Origin: Holophagaceae bacterium
GTDB lineage: Bacteria; Acidobacteriota; Holophagae; Holophagales; Holophagaceae
Reading direction: 5' to 3'
DNA length: 64,000 nucleotides
Assembly (NCBI GenBank): GCA_016722505.1
Contig: JADKJH010000005.1
Coordinates: 1-64,000, forward strand
Made by a program: the position numbers and the translations under genes
Notes under the pieces: generated by a model
What the model saw: only the letters and a program-made list of their open reading frames with translations
What the model was told of the DNA's origin: nothing
Databases searched by the model: none
Part shown: positions 25,431 to 34,373 of the stretch, piece after piece
Position numbering within the stretch: the stretch's first letter is position 1
Layout: every line of letters starts with the position of its first letter

Positions 25431-25537
25431 AAAACACTCGCGGAGGAGGCAGAGAACACAGAGGAAAAACCTTTAATAAAGACATGTCTTGTTTCTGTGA
25501 ACCTCTGCATTCTCTGCTTACCTCTGCGAGTATTTTT
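25431..25537. repeat. Inverted repeat after truA
   Basis: The arm beginning AAAACACTCGCGGAGGAGGC (25431-25464) is answered by an imperfect complement at 25502-25537 (CCTCTGCATTCTCTGC then CTCTGCGAGTATTTTT). The central part includes GACATGTC. It resembles the palindromes after asnB and the thiolase in size and position. Confidence 0.65.
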
Positions 25538-25571
25538 CTGACCTGAGTAGCGCCCTACCAAGGAACCAACC

Positions 25572-26141
25572 ATGACCCTCACGCGCGATGAAGCCTGGCA
25601 ACTGCTTTGCGATTGGACGCCTTCGGAAAAACTGCGGATCCATGCCCGCGCGGTGGAACTGGTGATGCGGGATCTTGGCGAGCGGCTCGGCGAGGATGTG
25701 GAAACCTTCGGCAATGCAGGCCTATTGCATGATGCGGACTATGACCAGTGGCCCGAGGACCATCCCAAGCGCATCGTAGCCTGGTTGAACGAGCGTGGAG
25801 AAAGCAGCCTGGCCCACGCCATCAGCGCCCATTTTACCCGGTGGGGAGTGAGCTACGACCACTTGCTGGACAAGGCGCTCATCGCATCCGATGAAATCAC
25901 TGGCTTCTGCATGGCCTGCGCCCTGGTAAGGCCGACCCGCACAGATGGATTGGAGCCGCGCTCCGTGAAAAAGAAATTGAAGGACAAGGCCTTCGCGGCG
26001 GGTGTGGACCGCCATGAAGTGACCGAAGCTTTCCGCATGCTCATGGCCGCCACGGGTGGCACCGAGGATGAACACCTGGCCCGCATCATCACCGTGCTGC
26101 ACCTGAACCGCGGAGAGCTGGGACTGACGGCGCCAGGCTGA
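25572..26141 (+). CDS. HD domain protein
   Basis: The 189-residue protein has HARAVELVMRDL, then the HD pair in AGLLHDADYDQWPEDHP, followed by SLAHAISAHFTRWG and ALIASDEITGF. This order of metal ligands matches HD hydrolases of the predicted phosphohydrolase (HDIG) type acting on nucleotides. The substrate is unknown. AAGGAA precedes the ATG. Confidence 0.8.
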   Translation: MTLTRDEAWQLLCDWTPSEKLRIHARAVELVMRDLGERLGEDVETFGNAGLLHDADYDQWPEDHPKRIVAWLNERGESSLAHAISAHFTRWGVSYDHLLDKALIASDEITGFCMACALVRPTRTDGLEPRSVKKKLKDKAFAAGVDRHEVTEAFRMLMAATGGTEDEHLARIITVLHLNRGELGLTAPG

Positions 26142-26171
26142 GACAGGTTAAACTGAAGCCTGGAGCGCATC

Positions 26172-26870
26172 ATGGCCGACCAGCAACAACGTTCACTTCT
26201 CTCCTCAGGCGCCGATATCTGGGACCGCAGCGGGGATGATTCCCTTTCGCGCCGTGCTTTCCTGGGGCTCATCGGCGGACTCACCTTTTATGGCCTTGCG
26301 CTCAACGCCATCCTGGCCACCTGGGCCATGCAAATTCATTTTTAACCGGGACTTGTACTGATGCTGGTGTTGGCCATCGGCCTACCCATGGCGGGCATTT
26401 TCCTCGCCAGCCGCGCCAAATCAATGCCGGTGGCCTTGCTGGGCTATCACCTTTTGCTCATCCCCATGGGCCTGATCCTGGGGCCGATCCTCTCGGTGTA
26501 CATCAACATCGGCGGGATGGCGCTGGTGACGCGGGCATTGATGTTCACCGGCTGCGCAGTGGGCGTGATGACGCTGCTGGGCTTGAGCTATCCAAATATC
26601 TTCGCGAAGCTGGGCGGAGTGCTTTTCGCAGCCCTCATTGCGCTTGTCGTGCTGCGGCTGGTCTCCCTGTTCGTGCCAGCCCTGGCTTCTGCTGGCTGGA
26701 TAGATTGGCTGGCGGCAGGCATCTTCACGCTTTACATCGGCTACGACTGCCACCGGGCCATGTCCATCCCCGCGACGGGGCGCAATGCCGTGGATGTGGC
26801 CATCAGCATTTATTTGGATATCTACAATCTCTTCCTCACGATCCTCAGATTGCTCAGCCGAAGGGACTGA
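26172..26870 (+). pseudogene. Bax inhibitor-1 family protein, interrupted by in-frame TAA
   Basis: The piece 26172-26345 encodes 57 residues ending TFYGLALNAILATWAMQIHF with one membrane segment. Its TAA at 26343-26345 lies in the same phase as the piece 26361-26870, which starts MLVLAIGLPMAGIFLASRAK and ends YLDIYNLFLTILRLLSRRD, the BI-1 C-terminus with about six membrane helices. Read through, the protein is 232 residues, the usual length. The junction CATTTTTAACCGGG could come from HFNPG by one extra T and one missing C. It may be real decay or a double consensus error. Confidence 0.7.
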
Positions 26871-26872
26871 AA

Positions 26873-27367
26873 TCATTCCGCCGGCACGGCTACTGTGGCC
26901 TTTTTGGCCGTCAGCAGCACGATGCCGAATAGGATCGCGCCCACAACGATGCAGCTGTCGGCGAGGTTGAAATACCAGTAATGCCAAGTTCCAAACACGA
27001 AATCCAGAAAGTCCACCACATAGCCATGCAGGATGCGGTCAAGGCCGTTTCCGCAAGCGCCGCCAAGGATCAACCCCAAGGCCACACGTTCCAATTTCGG
27101 GGTCTCTTCTGCTAGGAATAGGCGGCCGAAATAAAGCAATGCCGCGAGGCCGGCCAGACTGAAAACCCCAATGCGCAGCCACTCGGGCGCGGTGTGCAGG
27201 GTACCGAAAATGGCACCTTTGTTGAACCCGAGGGTCAAACTGAAAAAACCTTCGATGATCGGTTTGGAATCGCCTTGAAAGTGAAGAATCCTGAGGATCC
27301 AGACCTTGGATCCGTAGTCTGCGGCAAGCGCGCCGAGCGGGAGCAGGAGCCAGGGCAGGCGCTTCAT
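26873..27367 (-). CDS. lspA: Lipoprotein signal peptidase
   Basis: LspA removes signal peptides from prolipoproteins at the inner membrane. The 164-residue protein has four membrane helices and the catalytic aspartates in GGACGNGLDRILHGYVVDF and WYFNLADSCIVVG. It starts in an ATGA overlap with ileS, a common gene pair. Several predicted lipoproteins in this window depend on such an enzyme. Confidence 0.95.
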   Translation of the reverse strand: MKRLPWLLLPLGALAADYGSKVWILRILHFQGDSKPIIEGFFSLTLGFNKGAIFGTLHTAPEWLRIGVFSLAGLAALLYFGRLFLAEETPKLERVALGLILGGACGNGLDRILHGYVVDFLDFVFGTWHYWYFNLADSCIVVGAILFGIVLLTAKKATVAVPAE

Positions 27368-30192
27368 GCCAGCTCCGATCCAGCAGCGTTCTCCACGCTC
27401 CAGCAGCGGCCACAGAGATCCACATCCGAGCCCTGCCCATGCCCGCCCTTATGATTCCAACAACGGGGACATTTTGTGCCTTGATGGGCTGAAACCTCAA
27501 CATTCAGCTCGGCGGAATCGAAAAATTCAAAGTTCGATACCACGAAACATTCATCCAGTGGTTCTCCCAGGCTCTTCAATTCCAACTGGACCGATTCTGG
27601 AAGGCCGATGCGCACGGATGCATCCAGGCTCGTACCGATGGTCTTGGCCGCACGATGGGGTTCCATGGCTCCTTGCAAGGCTTCCCGTACGGTCCAAAGG
27701 GCGCGCCAAGCCTCGCTTTCAGGATTCGCGGCGACATCCGGGAAACGCTGTTCAAACACGGTGCCAGTGGTCCCCGGAATAAACTCCCATACTTCATCGG
27801 CGGTAAAGCTCAGCACGGGCGAAAGCAGAATCGCCAGGCCTTCCGCAAGTTTGAAACAGAGGCTGCGGCAACTGCGGCGGCGTGCTGAATCCACTGCATC
27901 GCAATAGAGGCGGTCCTTGATGATCTCGAAGTAGCGGCCGCTCAGTTCCAATTGGCAGAACCCGTGCAATGCCTGGGTGGCGCGATGGAAATCGAATTTT
28001 CCGAAGGCATCGCGCACCTCGGCGCAGAGCCGGCCAAAGGCGCTCCAGATCCATGCATCCAGCGCTGACCATTCCCGTTCTGGCGCCAGATCCTTCGCGG
28101 GATCAAAACCATCCAACGCGCCCAACAGGAAACGCATCGTGTTGCGGATCTTGCGGTAGGCATCAGCACTGCGGTCCAGGATCTCCTTGCCGATGCGCAC
28201 ATCTTCGTTGTAATCCACGCTGCACGCCCAGAGACGGAGGATATCGGCGCCCAGCGTCTTCATGACCTCATCGGGCGAGACCACATTGCCCAGGCTCTTG
28301 GACATCTTCTGGCCTTTGCCATCCATCACGAAACCATGGGTGACCACGGTCTTATAGGGCTTCTTACCACTGGCTGCCAAATTGAAGAGCAGCGACGAAT
28401 GAAACCAGCCGCGATGCTGGTCGGAACCTTCCAGATAGATGAAATTGCCATAGTCGGCCCGGGAAAGCTCTGAATGGGTATCGCAAACCACACCTGCGCT
28501 GACACCGGAATCAATCCAGACATCCAGGATGTCCGTCTCTTTCTGGTATTGGCTGGCGTCAATGTCGAGGCCCGCCACCAGCGTTTCCACACTCATGTCA
28601 GACCAGGCTTCGATGCCATCTTTTTCGATAGCCGTGGCGGCGCGAGCGAAAAATTCGGGCCGGACCAGGGCTTCGCCGCTTTCTATGTGGCGCAACACCG
28701 TGATGGGCGTGCCCCAAGCCCGCTGCCGGGAGATGCACCAGTCCGGGCGCCCATCAATCATGGCGTAGATGCGATTTCGCCCCGCGCTTGGCACCCACGT
28801 GGTTGCATCTACGCCTTCCAGGCCCAGCTCACGCAAACTCTTGTCGGAACCCGATAATTTGTCGTCCATGGTGATGAACCATTGTTCCGTGGCACGGAAC
28901 AGAATGGGGGTCTTGGTGCGCCAGCAGTGGGGGTAGCTGTGGATTAAGGAGTCCATGTGCAGCAGCGCGTCCACTGCTTTCAATTTCTCGATGACGATGG
29001 GGTTGGTGTCGAAGATGTTCTTGCCGGCCAGGTCTTCATCATCCACCGCTTCGACGAACTTTCCATCGGGACCTACGTACTGGAAAAGTCCCAGGTGGCT
29101 GGCGATGCTGAAATCGTCCACACCGTGGTCCGGCGCAGTGTGCACGATTCCAGTGCCGGTATCCGCGGTCACGTGATCACCCAGCAACACAGGGCTTTCG
29201 CGATCGATCCAGGGGTGGCGGGCCACCAGTGTTTGGAATTCTTTCCCCTTGAAAACAGCTCTTGTGTGGAGAGTCAGACCTGTCTTCTTGATGAACTCAT
29301 CGAGCAAAGGAACGGCTACAACGTAGAAAAGGTCCTGATCCCCCAGGTGCTCATAGGCCACTGCGTAATCAAGATCGGGATGCATCGCGACGGCTCGGTT
29401 GCTTGGCAGCGTCCAAGGAGTCGTGGTCCAGATCGGAAGAAACATCCTGAATGGTCCGGCCGGGGCGATGCCGGAATTCGAAAGAAAGGCCTTGGCCCGG
29501 TCCTGCGGCACTTCGAACCGCACATAGATCGCCGGGCTGGTTCTGTCCGCGTACTCCACCTCCGCTTCGGCCAGCGCTGTGCGAGCGCCATAGCTCCAGT
29601 GGACGACTTTCAATTTCCGCGTCACTGCGCCATGTTCAAAAAGCTGAGCCATTTGCCTCACCACCGCAGCTTCATATTTCGGCGCCATGGTCAGGTAGGG
29701 CTCGTCCCAGGCTCCGAGAATTCCCAGGCGTTGGAAGGCCGCGCTTTGCGTATCCACCCACTTAGTGGCAAAGGCCCGGCATCTTTCCAGGAACTGCGTG
29801 CGGCTCAATTCCCGCCGCTTTGGGCCCATGTCCTTTTCCACCGCATGCTCGATGGGCAGGCCATGGCAATCCCAGCCCGGGACGTAGGGAGATTCATAGC
29901 CCTCCATCCAGCGGGATTTCACGACGACATCTTTCAAAATCTTGTTCAATGCATGGCCGATGTGGATCGCGCCGTTGGCATAGGGCGGCCCGTCATGCAG
30001 CACCGCCCGCCCTTTGCCCATTCCAGCGGCATTGTCGGCCCGTCGCTTGGCCTCTACGCGCTGGTATACACCCGCGACCTTCCATTGCTCGAGCCGCTTG
30101 GGTTCCCGCTGCGGAAGGTCCGCCTTCATGGGAAAGGCCGTTTTGGGTAGATAGACCTTGTACTTCTTTTTCTCAACCGGAGAATCACTCAT
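27364..30192 (-). CDS. ileS: Isoleucyl-tRNA synthetase
   Basis: The 942-residue class I synthetase charges tRNA-Ile and edits misactivated valine. It has the HIGH motif in YANGAIHIGHALNKILKD, KMSKS in GKGQKMSKSLGNVVSP, WTTTPWTLPSNRA at the editing domain entrance, and a C-terminal zinc site CPRCWNHKG with CGRCW. This is the bacterial-type enzyme. I chose the ATG at 30192 (MSDSPVEKKK). No T-box is visible in the short leader. Confidence 0.95.
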   Translation of the reverse strand: MSDSPVEKKKYKVYLPKTAFPMKADLPQREPKRLEQWKVAGVYQRVEAKRRADNAAGMGKGRAVLHDGPPYANGAIHIGHALNKILKDVVVKSRWMEGYESPYVPGWDCHGLPIEHAVEKDMGPKRRELSRTQFLERCRAFATKWVDTQSAAFQRLGILGAWDEPYLTMAPKYEAAVVRQMAQLFEHGAVTRKLKVVHWSYGARTALAEAEVEYADRTSPAIYVRFEVPQDRAKAFLSNSGIAPAGPFRMFLPIWTTTPWTLPSNRAVAMHPDLDYAVAYEHLGDQDLFYVVAVPLLDEFIKKTGLTLHTRAVFKGKEFQTLVARHPWIDRESPVLLGDHVTADTGTGIVHTAPDHGVDDFSIASHLGLFQYVGPDGKFVEAVDDEDLAGKNIFDTNPIVIEKLKAVDALLHMDSLIHSYPHCWRTKTPILFRATEQWFITMDDKLSGSDKSLRELGLEGVDATTWVPSAGRNRIYAMIDGRPDWCISRQRAWGTPITVLRHIESGEALVRPEFFARAATAIEKDGIEAWSDMSVETLVAGLDIDASQYQKETDILDVWIDSGVSAGVVCDTHSELSRADYGNFIYLEGSDQHRGWFHSSLLFNLAASGKKPYKTVVTHGFVMDGKGQKMSKSLGNVVSPDEVMKTLGADILRLWACSVDYNEDVRIGKEILDRSADAYRKIRNTMRFLLGALDGFDPAKDLAPEREWSALDAWIWSAFGRLCAEVRDAFGKFDFHRATQALHGFCQLELSGRYFEIIKDRLYCDAVDSARRRSCRSLCFKLAEGLAILLSPVLSFTADEVWEFIPGTTGTVFEQRFPDVAANPESEAWRALWTVREALQGAMEPHRAAKTIGTSLDASVRIGLPESVQLELKSLGEPLDECFVVSNFEFFDSAELNVEVSAHQGTKCPRCWNHKGGHGQGSDVDLCGRCWSVENAAGSELA

Positions 30193-30289
30193 TGTCCGCC
30201 CTCGTGCGTTGGCGAAGCGCACCCAAGCGCTTCGGATTTAATCCTTTAGTTGAACATGGTGGGGCCCGGCTGCAAAGGCGGAATGAGAG

Positions 30290-31372
30290 GTGAAAGGCGG
30301 GGGGCGGGAGGCGGGTTATCCTGATCCCGTGAACCTTCCTTCTGTTTCTGCCCTTCAGTGTTTTGAGCAAGTAATCGGTGCCCCGGAACCAGACTGGGAT
30401 GCGGCTTTGGCCCTGCTGGCCCCGATCGAAAAGGAAGGCAGCGCAGAAGAAGCCCAGGCGAGGTTGCGCCATCACCGGATGCCCAAGGGCGCCCACCCTC
30501 CAAAGCTCAAACAATTAAAAATCCGTTTGGGTGTGGCGGCGGAAAAAGCAAGAGACCGCCGCAGCGCGGAAACAAGGCTGGACTCAGAACGCGGAATCCT
30601 GCGCTTGCGTTATGGACGCGGCGAAGCCCTGGCCCACCTGAATCCCGCGCAATTCTTATCGCAACTAGGAAAGGTTTTACAGGCAGCCGGCTTGGCTCCG
30701 ATCCAAAGTCTGGAACGCTCGCCCCGGCCGCTGGTCGCGCTGGGGCATCCACTGCCGGTCGGACTGACGGGCCGATCGGAATGGGCGGATGCTGAAGTCA
30801 GCCCGATGCCCAATGTGCCCGAAGATGCGCTGCTGGCAAGGCTCAATGCGGTGGCACCCGCCGCTCTTCTCTTTTCAGGTTGCACCGCGCTTCCGGCTTA
30901 CGCCACACCCGTGCTTGAATTGTCTTGCCTCGCACACTGGCGTTGGCCCTGCCCCGCCGATTCGCGCTGGGATGCCGGAAGGAAGATCGAGGCATTTGAG
31001 GCCGCCACCAGTTTCTGCATCGAAAAGACAGGCAAAGTTGGTGGCCAGAAATCCGTGAAACAAGTCGAAGTCCGCCATCTCGTAGAAGCTCTTTCCTGGA
31101 AGGGCCAGGATCTGGCATTCACCACGCGGATTTCGGCCCATGAAGCCTTGAATCCCCAGAAATTGTTGGCAGGCATAATGGGTGTGGAGCCCACTGCCAT
31201 CAAGGGTCTTGAGCGCATCGCCGTCGAGCTGGCCGAAGACAAGCGCCTCCTTCAAGCTGAACGGTTTGAATTGAAATTGAAGAATATCTACGAAGACGCT
31301 GTGCTGCTGAGCGCCGGTCCGAATCTCCAACTCGTTGACGACGACGAGGACGAACCCCTGCACCTCGGGTGA
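30290..31372 (+). CDS. Stand-alone DUF2344 / radical-SAM-linked domain protein
   Basis: The central part RGILRLRYGRGEALAHLNPAQFL, SQLGKVLQAAGLAPIQSLERS and PLPVGLTGRSEWADAEV match DUF2344, a domain usually fused to or placed beside a B12-binding radical SAM protein (TIGR03936/TIGR03960 context). Here no radical SAM gene is next to it. The C-terminal 130 residues may be an extra domain. It starts with GTG at 30290 or GTG at 30329, and I cannot decide between them. It is divergent from ileS. Confidence 0.7.
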   Translation: MKGGGREAGYPDPVNLPSVSALQCFEQVIGAPEPDWDAALALLAPIEKEGSAEEAQARLRHHRMPKGAHPPKLKQLKIRLGVAAEKARDRRSAETRLDSERGILRLRYGRGEALAHLNPAQFLSQLGKVLQAAGLAPIQSLERSPRPLVALGHPLPVGLTGRSEWADAEVSPMPNVPEDALLARLNAVAPAALLFSGCTALPAYATPVLELSCLAHWRWPCPADSRWDAGRKIEAFEAATSFCIEKTGKVGGQKSVKQVEVRHLVEALSWKGQDLAFTTRISAHEALNPQKLLAGIMGVEPTAIKGLERIAVELAEDKRLLQAERFELKLKNIYEDAVLLSAGPNLQLVDDDEDEPLHLG

Positions 31373-31438
31373 ACCTCGACAAACTGCTGTCGCTGGGTTT
31401 ATGGTTGGCAACACTCAACCCATCCCCAGGAGGCCCTT

Positions 31439-31708
31439 ATGTATGACGCCCTTTCTGTCTTAGCTTTGCTCCGCCTTGATGATGATGGGGCTGCTGCGGC
31501 CGGTCTGCTCGCAGGCTTCGCTTGCGTCTATATCGTGATTGTCTTGGCCGTCACCGCCTTCTTCATTTTCTGCCTTTGGCGGATTTTCACGAAAGCCGGC
31601 TATAGCGGCGCCATGGCCCTGATCGCGTTAGTCCCCGGCCTTGGCCCGCTCATCTGCCTGTGCATCCTGGCTTTCGGCAACTGGCCCGTTTTACAACACC
31701 GGGGGTGA
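31439..31708 (+). CDS. Small membrane protein, DUF5684-like
   Basis: The 89-residue protein has two or three hydrophobic segments and the motif WRIFTKAGYSGAMALIALVP, GLGPLICLCILAFGNWPV, which is typical of small membrane proteins often annotated DUF5684 or as signal-peptidase neighbours. AGGAGG lies 6 bases before the ATG. The role is unknown. It is convergent with the LolA-like gene. Confidence 0.65.
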   Translation: MYDALSVLALLRLDDDGAAAAGLLAGFACVYIVIVLAVTAFFIFCLWRIFTKAGYSGAMALIALVPGLGPLICLCILAFGNWPVLQHRG

Positions 31709-31715
31709 TGACGGC

Positions 31716-32339
31716 TCATTTCCCCAGCCAGCGGGTGCCTTTTGGCGCCTGGAACCGGAAGGTGCCGGTAGGAAAGTCTTTGGCCGGCACATGAGCATCC
31801 AGCAGTTCCAGAACCTGGCCTGCACCCGAAGCATCGGTCCAGGCCAATCGCTTCGGAAGGCCTTCAGCGCCTTCGATCCGAATTTCTGGAAGGCCCTGTT
31901 TCAGAGGCTTTAGGCGCACTTGGCCCTTCGCAAACGACTCGATGGTATAGGTCCTGCCAAGTTTCGAAGGGTCAGTCAACAGACGAAGCAAGGGCGATTC
32001 CACGGCAGCAGCCATGAGATCCATGCGCTGGGCCGTTCGCGTATCTGGATCAAATTGAATCAAGGCCTGGCCGTCGGCCACGAGTTCAAGGCCATCCTCA
32101 TAGATCACATGAAGCCGCCCAACCTTGGCTAGGCGGACGCTGCCTTTCCTTTTCAGTTTTCCGAAGACAGCGCTATCGGATGTCTGGACGAAGGTCGCCT
32201 GAACGCGAGGCACAGCTACAAACGAATTCCACCATTTCGGAAGCTCCGCGCCCTGAGCTAATGCCGAACCCAGACAGAACAAAATAGCGATTCCATGTGT
32301 GGATGGAAGCCGCACCGGATCAAGGACGCCTGAGTTCAA
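31716..32339 (-). CDS. LolA-like outer-membrane lipoprotein carrier
   Basis: The 207-residue protein has a hydrophobic signal-like start (HGIAILFCLGSALAQGAE) and beta-rich repeats with the LolA pattern VQATFVQTSDSAVFGKLKRK, GSVRLAKVGRLHVIYEDG and LIQFDPDTRTAQRM. LolA carries lipoproteins through the periplasm. Some paralogues serve other lipids, so the cargo is uncertain. The start may be GTG at 32315 instead of ATG at 32339. It overlaps the 3' end of the MglA-like gene by 20 bases. Confidence 0.7.
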   Translation of the reverse strand: MNSGVLDPVRLPSTHGIAILFCLGSALAQGAELPKWWNSFVAVPRVQATFVQTSDSAVFGKLKRKGSVRLAKVGRLHVIYEDGLELVADGQALIQFDPDTRTAQRMDLMAAAVESPLLRLLTDPSKLGRTYTIESFAKGQVRLKPLKQGLPEIRIEGAEGLPKRLAWTDASGAGQVLELLDAHVPAKDFPTGTFRFQAPKGTRWLGK

Positions 32340-33699
32340 GGCTGAGCTTGGCCGCCACGCCCTTGGAGGGAGCTGGGCGCTTCAAAGTGCCTTCGCCGAT
32401 GACCTGGCCTTTTTGTTTCACTGTGACAACCACTTCCACTTCACCCGGATCCATGTCGCCCGGCAGGTCTACCCGTACCATCGATGGTGTTCCCAACTTG
32501 CCCACCATCGTGAGCTCGCCGAGCAGCGAGTTGATCGCATCTTTGGGATTCGGTGACTTCTGCGAAGGCGCTGAAAATTTAATGGGAGCAAGAGAAAGCG
32601 TGTTCTTCTTGGGTTCAGGCAGAGGCTGGGTGGGTGGAGACAGCGGTGCTGGCGGGTGGGCCTGCGCCACCGGCGATGAGCCAGGAACCTGGGGCGATGC
32701 TGGCGCAGGCACAACCGGCGCGAGCGGAGCTTCAATTGCCTTCTGGGTGGTTGGCAGATCCGCCACGTCTTCATCCGGCAACGGATGGGCGCTCAAATCA
32801 GGATGATCCTTCAATACTTTTACTGGCCGGGTTTCAAGTGGATTTTCATCCTGGAAAACAGGCGTGAGCGGCGGGAAAGCAGGAGGTGTTATGGAGGGGA
32901 TAGAGGAGGCAGAGGGCGTAGATGGAGCAGAATGGGGTTTGTAGCCCGTGTCCTCGTCCATCATGGAAAGGTCGTTAGTCGTGAGAGCGACAGCGGAGGG
33001 AAGCAATGGATCCCGGGTAGAGGCGGGAATCGTGTCCGGGACCACGATCTTGATGGGCGGTGGCTTGACATCTTTGGCAGCAACGGTCGGCGGAGGCGCG
33101 GTGGTTTCGCCCAGCACATGGGTTTTGATGTGTGTGAGGCTCAGCTTCGTGATTCCACGCAGGGTCTCAAAAACACCTGTGCCATCCTGGGCGCAAGACT
33201 GAAAGCTGGGCAGTCCCCTGGGATTCAGCTCAGTTTCAAGCTGTTCCACTGGAACAATATTTTTCAAATCCCGTTTGTTCCACTGGAACACAGTGGGAAT
33301 ATCACCCAATTTGAGACCGAGTTCTCGAAGGTTTTCCTCCAGATTCTGCAGACTTTCCTTGCTGGCATCCAGCATGGGCACCTGGCTATCCACCACGAAC
33401 ACGATGCCGTCCACACCCTTCAACACGAGTTTACGGGTGCTGTTGTAGAACACCTGTCCTGGAACGGTATAAAGCTGCAGCTTGGTCTTGAAACCACCCA
33501 CCATGCCCACATCCATGGGCAGGAGATCGAAGAACAGCGTTCGATCAGTTTCAGTATTGAGGCTCACCATCTCACCGCGGGCCTTGGTGGATGTCTTGCC
33601 ATAGATAGTGTTGAGATTGGTCGTTTTCCCGCACAAACCTGGACCGTAATAAACGATCTTGGCCGTCATCTGACGGGTGGCGTGATTGAAAAACACCAT
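32320..33699 (-). CDS. MglA-type GTPase with long Pro-rich tail and C-terminal domain
   Basis: Residues 1-195 are an MglA/Ras-like GTPase: P-loop YYGPGLCGKTTNLNTIYGKT, LNTETDRTLFFDLLP, switch II YTVPGQVFYN and base recognition WNKRDL. MglA GTPases set cell polarity and motility. The family usually ends near residue 195. Here a region of about 200 residues rich in Pro, Ala and Ser follows, then a compact C-terminal segment (about 390-459) ending VEVVVTVKQKGQVIGEGTLK. That segment looks like a small beta-rich domain I cannot name. No mglB/roadblock gene is seen in the window. Confidence 0.85.
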   Translation of the reverse strand: MVFFNHATRQMTAKIVYYGPGLCGKTTNLNTIYGKTSTKARGEMVSLNTETDRTLFFDLLPMDVGMVGGFKTKLQLYTVPGQVFYNSTRKLVLKGVDGIVFVVDSQVPMLDASKESLQNLEENLRELGLKLGDIPTVFQWNKRDLKNIVPVEQLETELNPRGLPSFQSCAQDGTGVFETLRGITKLSLTHIKTHVLGETTAPPPTVAAKDVKPPPIKIVVPDTIPASTRDPLLPSAVALTTNDLSMMDEDTGYKPHSAPSTPSASSIPSITPPAFPPLTPVFQDENPLETRPVKVLKDHPDLSAHPLPDEDVADLPTTQKAIEAPLAPVVPAPASPQVPGSSPVAQAHPPAPLSPPTQPLPEPKKNTLSLAPIKFSAPSQKSPNPKDAINSLLGELTMVGKLGTPSMVRVDLPGDMDPGEVEVVVTVKQKGQVIGEGTLKRPAPSKGVAAKLSLELRRP

Positions 33700-33710
33700 T
33701 GTTGAACCCT

Positions 33711-33764
33711 CAAGGCTGGAAGATTGAGTGTATCTCGAAGGCCATCAGCCTTCCAGCCAAGCTT
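33711..33764. repeat. Inverted repeat upstream of the MglA-like gene
   Basis: GGCTGGAAG near 33713 is answered by CTTCCAGCC near 33756, a perfect 9-base stem with a 30-base loop. It sits between the MglA-like start and the peroxiredoxin stop and could be the peroxiredoxin terminator or an operator. Confidence 0.4.
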
Positions 33765-33789
33765 GATTAAATATTGCGCGACCCCGGAT

Positions 33790-34317
33790 TCATCCGAGAT
33801 TCTTGACAGCTGAAAGGACTTCCTGGTCGTGGCCCGCGGGCTTCACATCCCGAAAAATCTTGCGGATAACGCCCTGGCGGTCAATGACGAAAGTGACCCG
33901 CTTGGCAATGCCCAGGCCGAACATTTTTACGCCGTAAGCCTTGATGATGGCTTTATCGGGGTCCGCCAGAAGGCTGAACGGAAGGTGGTATTTGGCCGCA
34001 AAGGCCGCGTGGCTCTTAACATCATCGCTGCTGACGCCCAGCACCACGGCGCCAGCCGCCTGAAGCCCCGCATGCCCATCTCGAAGGGAGCAGGCTTCTT
34101 TGGTGCAGCCTGGGGTGTCGTCCTTCGGATAGAAATAAAGGACCACCGTTGATTTCGAAGCGTAATCCGAGAGCTTGATGGTCTTGCCGTTCTGATCCTG
34201 AGCTTGGATGGCCGGGGCCTTCTGGCCTTCCTGGAGGTCTCCTGCATCGCCGGAAAAGAGCGTAAGGCAAGTGAGCGCGGCAAAACTTGAGATGATGGAG
34301 GAATGGAAGATTTGCAT
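33790..34317 (-). CDS. bcp: Peroxiredoxin of the BCP/PrxQ group, probably exported
   Basis: The enzyme reduces hydroperoxides with thiols. The peroxidatic and resolving cysteines lie in the CxxxxC-like motif DTPGCTKEACSLRDGH, and the body KAPAIQAQDQNGKTIKLSDY is typical. The 175-residue form is about 20 residues longer at the N-terminus than cytoplasmic BCP, and that addition (SSIISSFAALTCLTLFSGDAG) looks like a secretion signal. AAGGAG precedes the ATG. Confidence 0.85.
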   Translation of the reverse strand: MQIFHSSIISSFAALTCLTLFSGDAGDLQEGQKAPAIQAQDQNGKTIKLSDYASKSTVVLYFYPKDDTPGCTKEACSLRDGHAGLQAAGAVVLGVSSDDVKSHAAFAAKYHLPFSLLADPDKAIIKAYGVKMFGLGIAKRVTFVIDRQGVIRKIFRDVKPAGHDQEVLSAVKNLG

Positions 34318-34373
34318 GCATGCTCCTTAGACTGGGTCTCAGTATCCCATATTCACTCGTGCGAACATTAGGA

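Noticed and set aside
28957..30150. Long plus-strand open frame inside ileS
   Set aside because: It is a shadow of ileS, whose HIGH, KMSKS and zinc motifs are all in the minus frame.
30193..30289. T-box riboswitch before ileS
   Set aside because: The leader is under 100 bases and lacks the conserved T-box sequence and a terminator.
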